Positions 8,741 through 17,417 of a DNA stretch of 64,000 nucleotides are shown in pieces (position 1 is the first letter of the stretch; each line of letters starts with the position of its first letter). Source of the stretch: CAWAYR01 sp050250875 (GTDB lineage Bacteria; Acidobacteriota; Vicinamibacteria; Vicinamibacterales; UBA2999); assembly GCA_050250875.1 (NCBI GenBank), contig JBFWNV010000001.1, forward strand, positions 1,116,001 to 1,180,000, given 5' to 3'. Position numbers and translations under genes: made by a program. The notes beneath the pieces were generated by a model. It was not told where the DNA came from, did not search any database, and was given only the letters and a program-made list of their open reading frames with translations.

Positions 8741-10180
8741 ATGCGCAAGGCGATGGCGTGGGTGGGAATGCTGGTGGTCGGGATCGGGGTGATGCCGGCG
8801 GGGGCGCAGGAGACGCCGACCGAGCGGGAGGCGGCCAGGGAGGTGCTGGCCAGCATGGCGGCCATGCAGCGCGGCCTCGACGTGCCGGGCATGGTGGCCA
8901 GGTACACCGGCGCCAATCCGGCCCGCGACGGCGTCGTCGCCCGGGTCGAGCAGCTGTTGCGCGGCGAACTGCTGGCGCTCTCCGACGACATCTGCACGCA
9001 TCCCGAGGTGGGTTACAAGGAGACGCGGTCGGTGGAGCGGCTGGCCGGCGTGCTGAAAGCGCACGGCTTCAGCGTGAAGCTCGGCGCCGGCGGGTTCGAC
9101 ACCGCGTTCGTCGCCACCTACGGGCGCAACAACGGCAAGCCGGATCTCGGCGTGATCGTCGAGTACGACGCGCTGCGCGGCACGCAGGGCGCGTTCCACG
9201 GCGACCAGCACTGCGCGCAGGGGCCGATCGGCATCGCCGCGGCCGTGGCGGTGGCCGAGTACCTGACCGCCAGCAGGCTCCCGGGCAGCGTGACCGTGTT
9301 CGGCACCCCGGCCGAGGAGCTGCTCGAGCCGTCGGCGAAGACCCAGATGCACCGCCGCAACGTGTTCGACGGCATGGACGTCATCGTCCGCAGCCATGCC
9401 AGCAACCAGACGTCGCGCCCGGCGCCGGGCTTCGGCACCTGCTGCCTCAACATCGACGGCGTGAAGTACACCTTCAGCGGCGCGCCGGCGCATCAGATGA
9501 CGGCGTGGAACGGCCGCAACGCGCTGACGGCGGTGATCCACCTGTTCAACAACATCGACGCCGCGCGCAGCAACATGCGGCCCGAGACGCGCATCCAGGG
9601 CGTCATCACCGAGGGCGGCGCCGCGCCCAACGTCGTGCCCGATCGCGCCCAGGCCGACTTCTACATCCGCTATCCCGACGAGGTCTACCTGAAGACGGTG
9701 CGCGAGTTCGTCGACAACGCCGCCCGGGCCGCCGCGCTGGCCACCGGCACCAAGGTGAAGATCGACAACTACGGCAGCAACCGCGACGGCATCTCGGTGG
9801 CGACGCTGTCGGAGCTGGCCTTCGCCTACATGAAGCAGTACGGCGCCGGCAAGGTGAACGAGGAGCCGGGCAAGCCGCAGGGCTACGAGGAGAGCGGCAG
9901 CGTGTCACGCGACATCCCGGGCATCGGCTTCAGCGCCTACACCTCGGATTGGCCCAACCACACCTACGAGATGAACGAGGACAACCTGAAGCCGGTCGCC
10001 CACGACGGCTTCACCGTGCAGGCCAAGGCGATGGCGGCGCTGCTCGTCGACTTCGCGACCCGGCCCGAGTTCCGCGCCGCGGTGCAGAAGGAGTTCGCGC
10101 ACACCAAGGCGCAGTTCGAGGCGTATCTGGCGGCGCTGGAGAAGACCTACAAGGTGCCGGTGGTGGCCGACCCGAAATAG
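8741..10180 (+). CDS. M20 family amidohydrolase (AbgB-like), secreted
   Basis: 479 residues from ATG 8741, with a GAGGGG ribosome site 4 bases before it and a signal peptide ending in PAGAQ. The zinc-peptidase features of the M20D/AbgB group are present: the EYDALRG strand, HGDQHCAQGPIG, the acid pair in FGTPAEELLEPSAKT, and the dimerisation domain with SGAPAHQM. The family removes amino acids or acyl groups from amides such as p-aminobenzoyl-glutamate. The signal peptide suggests a periplasmic substrate, which is unknown here. Confidence 0.88.
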   Translation: MRKAMAWVGMLVVGIGVMPAGAQETPTEREAAREVLASMAAMQRGLDVPGMVARYTGANPARDGVVARVEQLLRGELLALSDDICTHPEVGYKETRSVERLAGVLKAHGFSVKLGAGGFDTAFVATYGRNNGKPDLGVIVEYDALRGTQGAFHGDQHCAQGPIGIAAAVAVAEYLTASRLPGSVTVFGTPAEELLEPSAKTQMHRRNVFDGMDVIVRSHASNQTSRPAPGFGTCCLNIDGVKYTFSGAPAHQMTAWNGRNALTAVIHLFNNIDAARSNMRPETRIQGVITEGGAAPNVVPDRAQADFYIRYPDEVYLKTVREFVDNAARAAALATGTKVKIDNYGSNRDGISVATLSELAFAYMKQYGAGKVNEEPGKPQGYEESGSVSRDIPGIGFSAYTSDWPNHTYEMNEDNLKPVAHDGFTVQAKAMAALLVDFATRPEFRAAVQKEFAHTKAQFEAYLAALEKTYKVPVVADPK

Positions 10181-10331
10181 CCACACGATGTAGTGCTCGT
10201 CGCGGCGGCCCATACAAGTGGGGAAAGGCCCCAATTGGGGGCGTCGTTCGACGGACAACTGGTCCCGTCGTTCGTCCCGCCAGTCTGCGAGCCCTCGGGC
10301 CCGTTCGAGACGGCACGCTACACTGGCGCTC

Positions 10332-11702
10332 ATGAGCAGACGCCATCTCGCGCTGGCCGTATCGATCGCGGCCGCGGGCTTGGGCACGCCGCCGCTGGCG
10401 GCGCAGGCGCCGGCCCCGCCCGCCACGCACCTCACGGTGGCGTATCAGGAGTTCACGCTGGCCAACGGGCTGCACGTGATCCTGCACCGCGACACCAGCG
10501 TGCCGGTGGTCGCCGTCAACGTCTGGTACCACGTCGGCTCGGGGCACGAGAAGGTCGGCCGCACCGGCTTCGCGCACCTGTTCGAGCACCTGATGTTCGA
10601 GGGCTCGAAGCACGTGCCCGAGGGCGCGTTCGACACCTGGCTCGAGGGCGCCGGCGCCAACAACAACGGCTCGACCAACACCGACCGCACCAACTACTAC
10701 ATCGACGGGCCGTCGAACGCGCTCGAGCTGATGCTGTTCCTCGAATCCGATCGCATGGCCTACCTGCTCGACACGATGAGCCCGGCCCGCGTCGACGGCC
10801 AGCGCGACGTGGTGAAGAACGAGCGGCGGCAGAGCTACGAGAACCGGCCCTACGGCATGGCCGAGCTCGAGCTCGACACGATGCTGTGGCCGAAGGGCCA
10901 TCCCTACAGCTGGTCCACGATCGGCTCGATGGAGGATCTCTCGGCCGCCAGCCACGAGGACGTGCAGGAGTTCTTCCGCACGTACTACGCGCCCAACAAC
11001 GCCAGCCTGGTGATCGCCGGCGACATCGATCTCGCCGCGACCAAGGCGCTGGTCGAGAAGTGGTTCGGCGACGTGCCGGCCGGCAAGCCGGTGCCGCAGG
11101 TGGCGCCGCCGGCGGCGATGCTGACCGGCGTGACGCGCAAGACGGTGACCGATCGCGTGCAGCTGCCGCGGCTGTATCTGGCGTGGCTGACGCCGGGCCT
11201 GCATCGGCCGGGCGACGCGGCGCTGGACGTGGTGTCGTCGCTGCTGACCAGCGGCAAGAACTCGCGGCTCTACAAGCGACTGGTCTACGAGCTGCAGATC
11301 GCGCAGGACGTGCAGGCCTTCCAGGCGTCGCAGGCGCTCGGCAGCGCCTTCTACATCCAGGCCACGGCGCGTCCGGGCAAGACCGCCGAGGAACTGCAGA
11401 CGGTGATCGACGAGGAGATCGACCGGCTGGCGGCGACGCCGCCCGAACCGCGCGAGCTAGAGCGCGCGCTCAACCAGATCGAGGCGTCGTTCCTGCGTCA
11501 GGCCGAGCGCGTCGGCGGCTTCGGCGGCAAGGCCAATCAGCTGAACGCCTACTACACCAACACCGGCATGCCCGACTTCTTCAACGAGGATCTGGCACGC
11601 TACCGCTCGCTGGACGCGACGGACATCTCGTCGGCGGTCGGCCGCTATCTGCCCAAGGATCGCCGCGTCGAGATGATCGTCCTGCCGGGGGGTGCGAAGT
11701 GA
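10332..11702 (+). CDS. M16 zinc peptidase, catalytic subunit
   Basis: 456 residues from ATG 10332, with a signal peptide ending around PLAAQ. The inverted zinc motif HLFEH is at 82-86 (H82, E85, H86), and the distal glutamate region ENRPYGMAELELD follows. The C-terminal half-domain lacks the Arg/Tyr pair of active M16 C-domains. The next gene has that pair but no HxxEH. The two therefore look like complementary halves of a periplasmic heterodimer, as known for other bacterial M16B pairs. A TACACT -10-like box lies 7 bases before the start. Confidence 0.92.
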   Translation: MSRRHLALAVSIAAAGLGTPPLAAQAPAPPATHLTVAYQEFTLANGLHVILHRDTSVPVVAVNVWYHVGSGHEKVGRTGFAHLFEHLMFEGSKHVPEGAFDTWLEGAGANNNGSTNTDRTNYYIDGPSNALELMLFLESDRMAYLLDTMSPARVDGQRDVVKNERRQSYENRPYGMAELELDTMLWPKGHPYSWSTIGSMEDLSAASHEDVQEFFRTYYAPNNASLVIAGDIDLAATKALVEKWFGDVPAGKPVPQVAPPAAMLTGVTRKTVTDRVQLPRLYLAWLTPGLHRPGDAALDVVSSLLTSGKNSRLYKRLVYELQIAQDVQAFQASQALGSAFYIQATARPGKTAEELQTVIDEEIDRLAATPPEPRELERALNQIEASFLRQAERVGGFGGKANQLNAYYTNTGMPDFFNEDLARYRSLDATDISSAVGRYLPKDRRVEMIVLPGGAK

Positions 11703-13195
11703 GCGCGCGAGGGGACAGTCCCCTGTCAAGCCCGGGCCAGAAAGGGGTCAGACCCCTTTCTGGTTGGCGAATGACTTTGTCAACGGTGGTTGTCGCGTTC
11801 GCCGCGGCGCTGTCGGCGCAGCAGGCGCCGGATCGCTCCAAGCCGCCGATGCCCGGACCGGCGCCGGCGCTCACGCTGCCGGCGGTGCAGAAGGCGACGC
11901 TCGGCAACGGCCTGCGAGTGTGGCTGCTCGAGAACCACGAGGTGCCGCTGGTGCAGGCCAACCTCGTGGTGCTGTCGGGCGCCGCCGCCGACGTGCCGGG
12001 GCAGTTCGGCGCCGCCAGCATGACCGCCGCGATGCTCGACGAGGGCGCGGCGGGCAAGGCAGCCCTCGCGCTGGCCGACGAGGTGGAGTTCCTCGGCGCG
12101 CAGCTCTCGACCGGCGCGTCGTTCGACGCCTCGGTGGTGCGGATGTCCACGCCGGCGGCGAAGCTGCCCGACGCGCTCGGGCTGCTGGCGCAGGTGGCGC
12201 TCACGCCCGACTTCCCGCCGCAGGAACTCGATCGCCTCAAGACCGAGCGGCTCACCGCGCTGCTGCAGGCCCGCGACGATCCGCCGACGCTGGCCGGGAT
12301 CGCGTTTCCGCGCCTGCTGTTCGGCCCCGAGCATCGCTACGGCACCTCGGCCAGCGGCACCGAGGCGACGCTGAAGGCGCTGGGCGTCGATCAGCTCCGC
12401 GGCTTTCACCGCGGCCATTACCGTCCCGACAACGCCGTGCTGATCGTCGTCGGCGACGTCACGTTGCCCGTGCTGCGGCCGCTCGTCGACGCCCGGTTCG
12501 GGGCCTGGAAGGCGGCCGGCCCGGCCGCGCCGCCGTTTCCGGTACGCGCCTCGCCGCAGCCCGGCAAGCGCCAGATCTACATCGTCGACAAGCCGGGGGC
12601 CGCACAGTCGCAGATCCGCATCGGCCTGGTCGGCGTGCCGCGCTCGACCCCCGACTACGTCGTCCTCGACGTGTGGAACACCATCCTCGGCGGGTCGTTC
12701 ACGTCGCGCCTCAACCAGAACCTGCGCGAGAAGAACGGCTACGCCTACGGCGCCAGCTCGCGCTTCGACATGCGCGGCTCGGCCGGGCCGTTCCAGGCCG
12801 GCGCCGGCGTGCAGACCGACAAGACCGCCGACGCGCTCAGGGAGTTCTTCAACGAGCTGAACGGCATGCTGCAGCCGATTCCCGCCGACGAGCTCGACAA
12901 GGCGAAGAACTACTCGGCGTTGTCGTTCCCCGGAGAGTTCGAGACCACCGGCCAGCTCGCCGTCAAGCTGGAGGAGATGGCGGTCTACGGCCTCCCGGAC
13001 GACGTCTTCACCGGCTACGTCGGCCAGGTGCAGAAAGTCACCGCGGCCGACATGGCGCGCGTCGCCAGGACGTACTTGCTGATGGACCGTCTGGCCGTGG
13101 TGATCGTCGGCGACCGCGCCGCCATCGAAGCGCCGGTGCGGGCCACCAATCTCGGCCCGGTCACGATCGTCCCGGTGGACGACGTGATGCGCTGA
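11699..13195 (+). CDS. M16 peptidase, non-catalytic partner subunit
   Basis: 498 residues if the GTG at 11699 is used. That GTG overlaps the upstream stop as GTGA and has a GGGGGGTG ribosome site 5 bases before it. The alternative ATG at 11771 gives 474 residues but lacks a ribosome site. Both lead into the signal peptide TLSTVVVAFAAALSAQ. Where HxxEH should be, the sequence reads AASMTAAMLDEG, so zinc binding is lost. The Arg/Tyr substrate-binding pair is kept in SRLNQNLREKNGYAYG. With the GTG start, the first 24 codons are made of a dispersed palindromic repeat. Confidence 0.88.
   Translation: MSARGDSPLSSPGQKGVRPLSGWRMTLSTVVVAFAAALSAQQAPDRSKPPMPGPAPALTLPAVQKATLGNGLRVWLLENHEVPLVQANLVVLSGAAADVPGQFGAASMTAAMLDEGAAGKAALALADEVEFLGAQLSTGASFDASVVRMSTPAAKLPDALGLLAQVALTPDFPPQELDRLKTERLTALLQARDDPPTLAGIAFPRLLFGPEHRYGTSASGTEATLKALGVDQLRGFHRGHYRPDNAVLIVVGDVTLPVLRPLVDARFGAWKAAGPAAPPFPVRASPQPGKRQIYIVDKPGAAQSQIRIGLVGVPRSTPDYVVLDVWNTILGGSFTSRLNQNLREKNGYAYGASSRFDMRGSAGPFQAGAGVQTDKTADALREFFNELNGMLQPIPADELDKAKNYSALSFPGEFETTGQLAVKLEEMAVYGLPDDVFTGYVGQVQKVTAADMARVARTYLLMDRLAVVIVGDRAAIEAPVRATNLGPVTIVPVDDVMR
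11711..11763. repeat. Palindromic repeat pair (GGGGACAGTCCCC and GGGGTCAGACCCC)
   Basis: Two perfect palindromes stand side by side. The first is 6-1-6, GGGGACAGTCCCC (11711-11723). The second is 13-1-13, with arms CCAGAAAGGGGTC and GACCCCTTTCTGG (11737-11763). The same element family recurs at 25039-25095, 27317-27366 and 31840-31852. Here it falls at the junction of the two M16 genes. Confidence 0.85.
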
Positions 13196-13200
13196 ACGCC

Positions 13201-13848
13201 GTGTTCATCGGCCACTACGGCGTCGCCCTCGCCGCCAAGCGGCTCGCCCCCTCGGCGTCGCTGGGCCTGCTGGTCTTCGCCGCGCAGTTCGCCGACCTGC
13301 TGTGGCCGCTGCTCGTGCTGGCAGGAGTCGAGGCGGTGGAGGTGCACCCGGGCGACACCGCCTTCACGCCGCTCGCCTTCGTCAGCTATCCGTATTCGCA
13401 CAGCCTCGTCGCGGTGACGGCGTGGGCGGTGCTCATCGGCGCCGCCTGTCGCACCACTCGGCGCGCGCTGCCCGTGGCCGCCGGCGCGGTGGCGGCCCTC
13501 GTCCTCAGCCACTGGGTGCTCGACTGGCTCACCCACCGTCCGGACCTGCCGCTGACGATCTCCGGCGAGGCGCGCGTCGGTCTCGGCCTGTGGAACCACG
13601 TGGCCGCCACGCTGATCGTCGAGAGCACCATCTTCGCGGCCGGGCTGTGGCTGTATCTGCGCGGCGCCCCGCGGCGCCGCGCCATGTGGGGCCTGGTCGC
13701 GTTCCTGCTCGTCGTCTACGTGGCCAACCTGCTCGGGCCGCCACCGCCCTCGAGCGCCGCGGTGGCGTGGGCGGCGCTGCTGCTGTGGCTGCTCGTGCCG
13801 TGGGCGCACTGGATCGACCGTCGGCCGACCGGTCCCGGCCGGTCGTGA
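13201..13848 (+). CDS. Multi-pass membrane protein, possibly YdjM/DUF457-like
   Basis: 215 residues from GTG 13201, 5 bases after the M16 stop. It has about five or six hydrophobic segments. Conserved-looking histidines occur in FIGHYG near the start, in YSHSL, and in LSHWVLDWLTH. This pattern resembles the YdjM family of membrane proteins annotated as putative metal-dependent hydrolases. The resemblance is by eye only and the function is unknown. It is probably co-transcribed with the M16 pair. Confidence 0.65.
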   Translation: MFIGHYGVALAAKRLAPSASLGLLVFAAQFADLLWPLLVLAGVEAVEVHPGDTAFTPLAFVSYPYSHSLVAVTAWAVLIGAACRTTRRALPVAAGAVAALVLSHWVLDWLTHRPDLPLTISGEARVGLGLWNHVAATLIVESTIFAAGLWLYLRGAPRRRAMWGLVAFLLVVYVANLLGPPPPSSAAVAWAALLLWLLVPWAHWIDRRPTGPGRS

Positions 13849-13888
13849 ACCACGCGTCCAGCGCACGCGATGTCGATGTGTAGTGGTT

Positions 13889-13920
13889 GTCGTCATTTTG
13901 CATGTTAAAATGACGGCGAC
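13889..13920 (+). promoter_or_regulatory. AT-rich palindrome at the start of the DUF4143 ATPase gene
   Basis: GTCATTTT (13892-13899) and AAAATGAC (13907-13914) form a perfect 8-bp dyad around GCATGTT and run up to the ATG at 13921. TAAAAT at 13906-13911 could be the -10 box, 9 bases before the start. In a 70% GC setting this AT-rich dyad stands out. It is probably an operator/promoter, perhaps for autoregulation. Confidence 0.5.
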
Positions 13921-15078
13921 ATGGGCGGCGCCTATCCCCGTTTCCTGACCCCCCCGGCCGGCAGCTTCTTCCTGCTGGGCATCCGCGGGGTGGGCAAGAG
14001 CACCTGGGCCCGCAAGACGTTCCCCGAGGCGCACGTCGTCGACCTGCTGGACGAGCGCCGCTTCCACGCCCTGGCGGCCGCGCCCGGCACGTTCGCCGAC
14101 GAGATCCGCGCCCTCCCCGCCAGGCGGGTCGTGGTCGTGGACGAGGTTCAACGGCTGCCGTCGCTCTTGAACGAAGTGCACCGCGCGATGGAGGACACGC
14201 GGCGGCGGTTCGTGATGCTCGGATCGAGTGCCCGGCGCCTGAAGACCGCCTCGACCAACCTGCTGGCGGGCCGGGCCGCGCTGCGGACCATGCTGCCGCT
14301 CCAGCCCGACGAACTGGGTCGCGACTTCGACCTCGAGCGCGTGCTGGCGTTCGGCAGCATTCCCGTCGTGTGGCAGGCGGCCGACCCGCGGGCGGCGCTC
14401 GACGCCTACGTGCAGCTGTACGTCCGTGAAGAGATTCGCGCCGAAGCGCTGGTGCGCAACCTGCCGGCGTTTCTGCGCTTCCTACCGGTGGCGGCGTTGT
14501 TCCATGGACAGGTCGTCAACATCTCGGGCCTGGCGCGCGACGCCGCCACGTCGCGCACCACGATCGAGGGCTATGTCGAGATTCTCGAGGAGACGCTGCT
14601 GGCGACGCGTCTGCCGGCCTTCGAGTCGCGGCTGCGCGCCCGCGAGCGGAAGCACCCGAAGCTGTACTGGGTGGACCCCGGGCTGGTCCGCGCGGCCAAG
14701 CGTCAGCTCGGCGAGCTGACGGCCGAAGAACGCGGGCCGCTGTTCGAGGGGCTCGTGCTCGGCGTCCTCGAGGCGCACAACGCGACCGGCGAGCTGTTCG
14801 ACGAGATCGCCTACTGGTCGCCGGCCCAGTCGGCAGCCACCGAGGTGGACTTCGTGCTGCGCCGCGGCCGCGAGCACCTGGCCCTCGAGGTGAAGCACCA
14901 GACGCGGACGGGGCCCGAGCTGCTCACCGGGCTGCGGGCGATCGCCGGCCTGCCGAAGCTGGTGCGGCGAATCGCCGTGTACCGCGGGCGGCAGGCGCTG
15001 AAGACCGAGGACGGCATCGAGGTGTGGCCGTTCGCCCAATTTGCCGAGGCGGTGGCCGGAGGCTCGCTGTGGCCTTGA
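13921..15078 (+). CDS. AAA_14 / DUF4143 ATPase
   Basis: 385 residues. A P-loop is at about 19-27 (GIRGVGKST, K26), Walker B is VVVVDEVQ with D74/E75, and a sensor-like LGSSARRLK follows. The C-terminal DUF4143 part ends in a nuclease-like pattern, EVDFVLRRG..LALEVKHQ, reminiscent of PD-(D/E)xK folds. These standalone ATPases are common in bacteria and their biological role is not known; some are mobile or lie near toxin-antitoxin genes. The AT-rich palindrome touching its start codon suggests its own regulation. Confidence 0.88.
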   Translation: MGGAYPRFLTPPAGSFFLLGIRGVGKSTWARKTFPEAHVVDLLDERRFHALAAAPGTFADEIRALPARRVVVVDEVQRLPSLLNEVHRAMEDTRRRFVMLGSSARRLKTASTNLLAGRAALRTMLPLQPDELGRDFDLERVLAFGSIPVVWQAADPRAALDAYVQLYVREEIRAEALVRNLPAFLRFLPVAALFHGQVVNISGLARDAATSRTTIEGYVEILEETLLATRLPAFESRLRARERKHPKLYWVDPGLVRAAKRQLGELTAEERGPLFEGLVLGVLEAHNATGELFDEIAYWSPAQSAATEVDFVLRRGREHLALEVKHQTRTGPELLTGLRAIAGLPKLVRRIAVYRGRQALKTEDGIEVWPFAQFAEAVAGGSLWP

Positions 15079-15140
15079 CTGCCCGGAGGCGTGGGCGCAC
15101 GCGGCGGGCCGGCGATGCGCGGCCGGTGTCCAATGAGCAG

Positions 15141-15983
15141 ATGCGGCGTATTGCGCTTGCGGTCACGGCGGCGTGGACCATCGCATGTACGCAGCCGCCA
15201 CCGTTACCGGAACCGGCCGTCGGTGTGGCGGGTACCGGCGCCTTCCCGGTCGCAGCTCGGCCGCTGTGCGATGAGCGTCTGACCGCGGCGCTGGAGGCGA
15301 ATGATCCCGCCGCCGTACGGCAGCTCGCCACGGCCGGTGTCAGCGTGAGTTGCAGCGTCGAAACGCAGGTGGCGATGACGGCGCTGGATCGCGCGGTCAT
15401 CGACGACCGGGTCGAGGTCGTACGGGCGCTCCTCGAGGTCGGCGCCGACCCCAACCTCAGGTGGAGCAGTCACGGCGATCGCTTCCCCCTGCAACAGGCG
15501 ATCGAAAGCGCGAGCTACGGCCTGCATCCCCGGCACCGCACCGAGATTATCGCCATGCTGCTCCGCCACGGCGCCGACCCCGACGCCGCTTGGTGTCCCT
15601 TCGAGAGTCGCGTGCCGATTTACGCGCCCGGCGGACGCCAGATCCTGCAGCCTGGATGCACCGCGGCGACGGGCGTGACGCCGCTGCGCGTGGCGGCCGA
15701 ACTCGACCAGACCGACACCGTCGCCCTGCTCCTGCACGCTGGCGCGGACGCAGGCCTCGTGAATCGCCAGAACTCGACGGCGCTCGACCGGTCGAGGAGT
15801 GCGTCGGTCTATGGACTCCTGGTGGCGCACCAGTTCGGAAGCGAGGCTGGAGCGATCGACGACTACCGGCGCCGGAACCCCGGCTTCCCCGATCGCATGT
15901 ACCCGGGGGATTCCGTGCTGACGACGGCCGTGGCCGGACGCCTGTACGGATTCACGCGCCTGCCACCTGGCGTCGGGAGCTGA
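15141..15983 (+). pseudogene. Ankyrin-repeat lipoprotein, N-terminal part (frameshifted)
   Basis: 280 residues from ATG 15141. The start fits a lipoprotein signal peptide with the lipobox TIAC. Ankyrin repeats follow, for example EVVRALLEVGADPN, EIIAMLLRHGADPD, and TPLRVAAELDQTDTVALLLHAGADAG. The frame ends at TGA 15981, in the middle of an ankyrin unit. The +1 frame carries on with LASGADPD and more ankyrin sequence to 16377. One base too many near 15960-15975 therefore splits the gene, which would otherwise encode about 412 residues. A sequencing error is an alternative. Confidence 0.75.
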
Positions 15984-16377
15984 TCCCGACCTGCCATCCA
16001 ACTCTTCAGCAGGCAGGGTGACGCCGCTGGCTCAGGCTGTGGCCCTCGGATGGACCGCCGGTGCGGAGCTGCTGTTGCAGGCCGGCGCGGACATCGAGTC
16101 GCGGTCGTGTCCGACAGCGGCGTGGGTGGAGACCTACCTGCGACGTCCTCTCGACATGTCGGGCTGCACCCCGGAGCGAGGTCTGACGCCCCTCATGATG
16201 GCCGCATTCGCGCGGCGGCCGGTTGACGTGTTCGGGGCGGCTCGCTCCGGGCACCTGCAGGCATCGACGGCCGTGGACTGGAGGGGGCGCAGCGCTCGCC
16301 GACACGCCGAACTCGCCGGCGTCGAGGCCCGGATGCTGTTCACCTACGGCCCCGACGCAGCGCCGCGCTCACGCTGA
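15961..16377 (+). pseudogene. Ankyrin-repeat lipoprotein, C-terminal part in shifted frame
   Basis: This frame continues the ankyrin gene. It encodes LASGADPDL, then GRVTPLAQAVALG and AELLLQAGADIES, which keep the ankyrin TPL and GAD spacing, and a last unit with LTPLMMAAFA. A GTG at 16018 could start a separate 119-residue product, but the repeat phase runs on from the upstream fragment. Its stop overlaps the end of the convergent AraC regulator gene by 9 bases. Confidence 0.65.
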
Positions 16378-17346
16378 GTACTCGAAGCGCCGTCGATACG
16401 CCCCCGGCGACGTGCCGACGCGGCGCCGGAAGTGGTGCCGCAGCGTCTCGGGTGTGGCGAATCCCGACAGCTCGGCGACGCGTTCGATCGACGCGTCCGA
16501 CGTCTCGAGCAGCCGCTGCGCCGCCAGCACCCGCTGGTGCGTGAGCCACTGGTGCGGCGTGGTGCCGGCCTGCTGCGCGAAGCGGCGAGCCAGCGTCCGC
16601 GCCGACATCCGGCCCTTGCGCGCCAGCGTGTCGGCGTCGAGCGGCTGGTCGAGCCGTCCGCTCGCCCACTCCATGAGCGGCGCCAGCGAGCCCTCGGGCG
16701 CGGGGACGGCGGCGTCCACGAACTGGGCCTGACCGCCGTCGCGATGCGGCGGCACCACCATGCGCCGAGCCACCTGGTTGGCGATGGCGGAGCCGTAGTC
16801 CTGGCGAATCAGGTGCAGGCCGAGGTCGATCCCGGCGGCGCTGCCCGCGGCGGTGTAGACGCGGTCGTCTTCGACGTAGAGCACCGACGGCTCGACGCGG
16901 ACGCGCGGGTACTTCGCCGCCAGCCTGGCGGCGTGTCGCCAGTGCGTGGTGGCGCGCCTGCCGTCGAGCAGGCCGGCGGCGGCGAGGACGAACGCGCCCG
17001 AACACACCGACATCAGCCGCGCGCCGCGGCGGTAGGCCGCCCGCAGGGCGTCGAGCATCGCCGGCGGCGGCGGCTCGTCGAGGTCGCGCCAGTTGGGGAT
17101 GACGATGGTGCCGGCCCTGGCCAGCATCCGCACCGAGTGCGTGGGCAGCACCCGGACGCCGCCGGTGGCCCTGAGCGGCGGCTCGTCGTAGCTGACCACC
17201 GCGAAGTCGTACCAGGGCACGCCCAGCTCGGGCCGGCGCAGCGCGAACACCTCGGTGACGATGCCGAATTCGAAGAGGCTCAGCCCATCGCAGATCAGGG
17301 CGACGGCGAGGCGGTTGGCGGGTCCGGGCAGGCGTCGGGCGGGCAT
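16369..17346 (-). CDS. AraC family regulator with DJ-1/PfpI domain (FtrA/GlxA-like)
   Basis: 325 residues. The N-terminal DJ-1/PfpI-like domain (about 10-190) includes SVCSGAFVLAAAGLL at the nucleophile elbow and RATTHW. The C-terminal AraC domain has two helix-turn-helix motifs, the second around RVAELSGFATPETLRHHFRRRVGTSPGAYRRRF. Relatives such as FtrA and GlxA are DNA-binding activators whose DJ-1 part senses a ligand. It is divergent from the DinB-like gene at 17418, a likely target, with 71 bp between starts. Confidence 0.9.
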   Translation of the reverse strand: MPARRLPGPANRLAVALICDGLSLFEFGIVTEVFALRRPELGVPWYDFAVVSYDEPPLRATGGVRVLPTHSVRMLARAGTIVIPNWRDLDEPPPPAMLDALRAAYRRGARLMSVCSGAFVLAAAGLLDGRRATTHWRHAARLAAKYPRVRVEPSVLYVEDDRVYTAAGSAAGIDLGLHLIRQDYGSAIANQVARRMVVPPHRDGGQAQFVDAAVPAPEGSLAPLMEWASGRLDQPLDADTLARKGRMSARTLARRFAQQAGTTPHQWLTHQRVLAAQRLLETSDASIERVAELSGFATPETLRHHFRRRVGTSPGAYRRRFEYSA

Positions 17347-17417
17347 GGCAGGATCTTAACGTTACATGACATTCCTGCCACTCGACGTCTCGGCCCGGCT
17401 GTCGCACACTCATCGGC

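Noticed and set aside
10193..11698. Open frame extending upstream of the second M16 gene for hundreds of codons
   Set aside because: It overlaps the first M16 gene in another frame; only the part from 11699 on has family motifs and a signal peptide.
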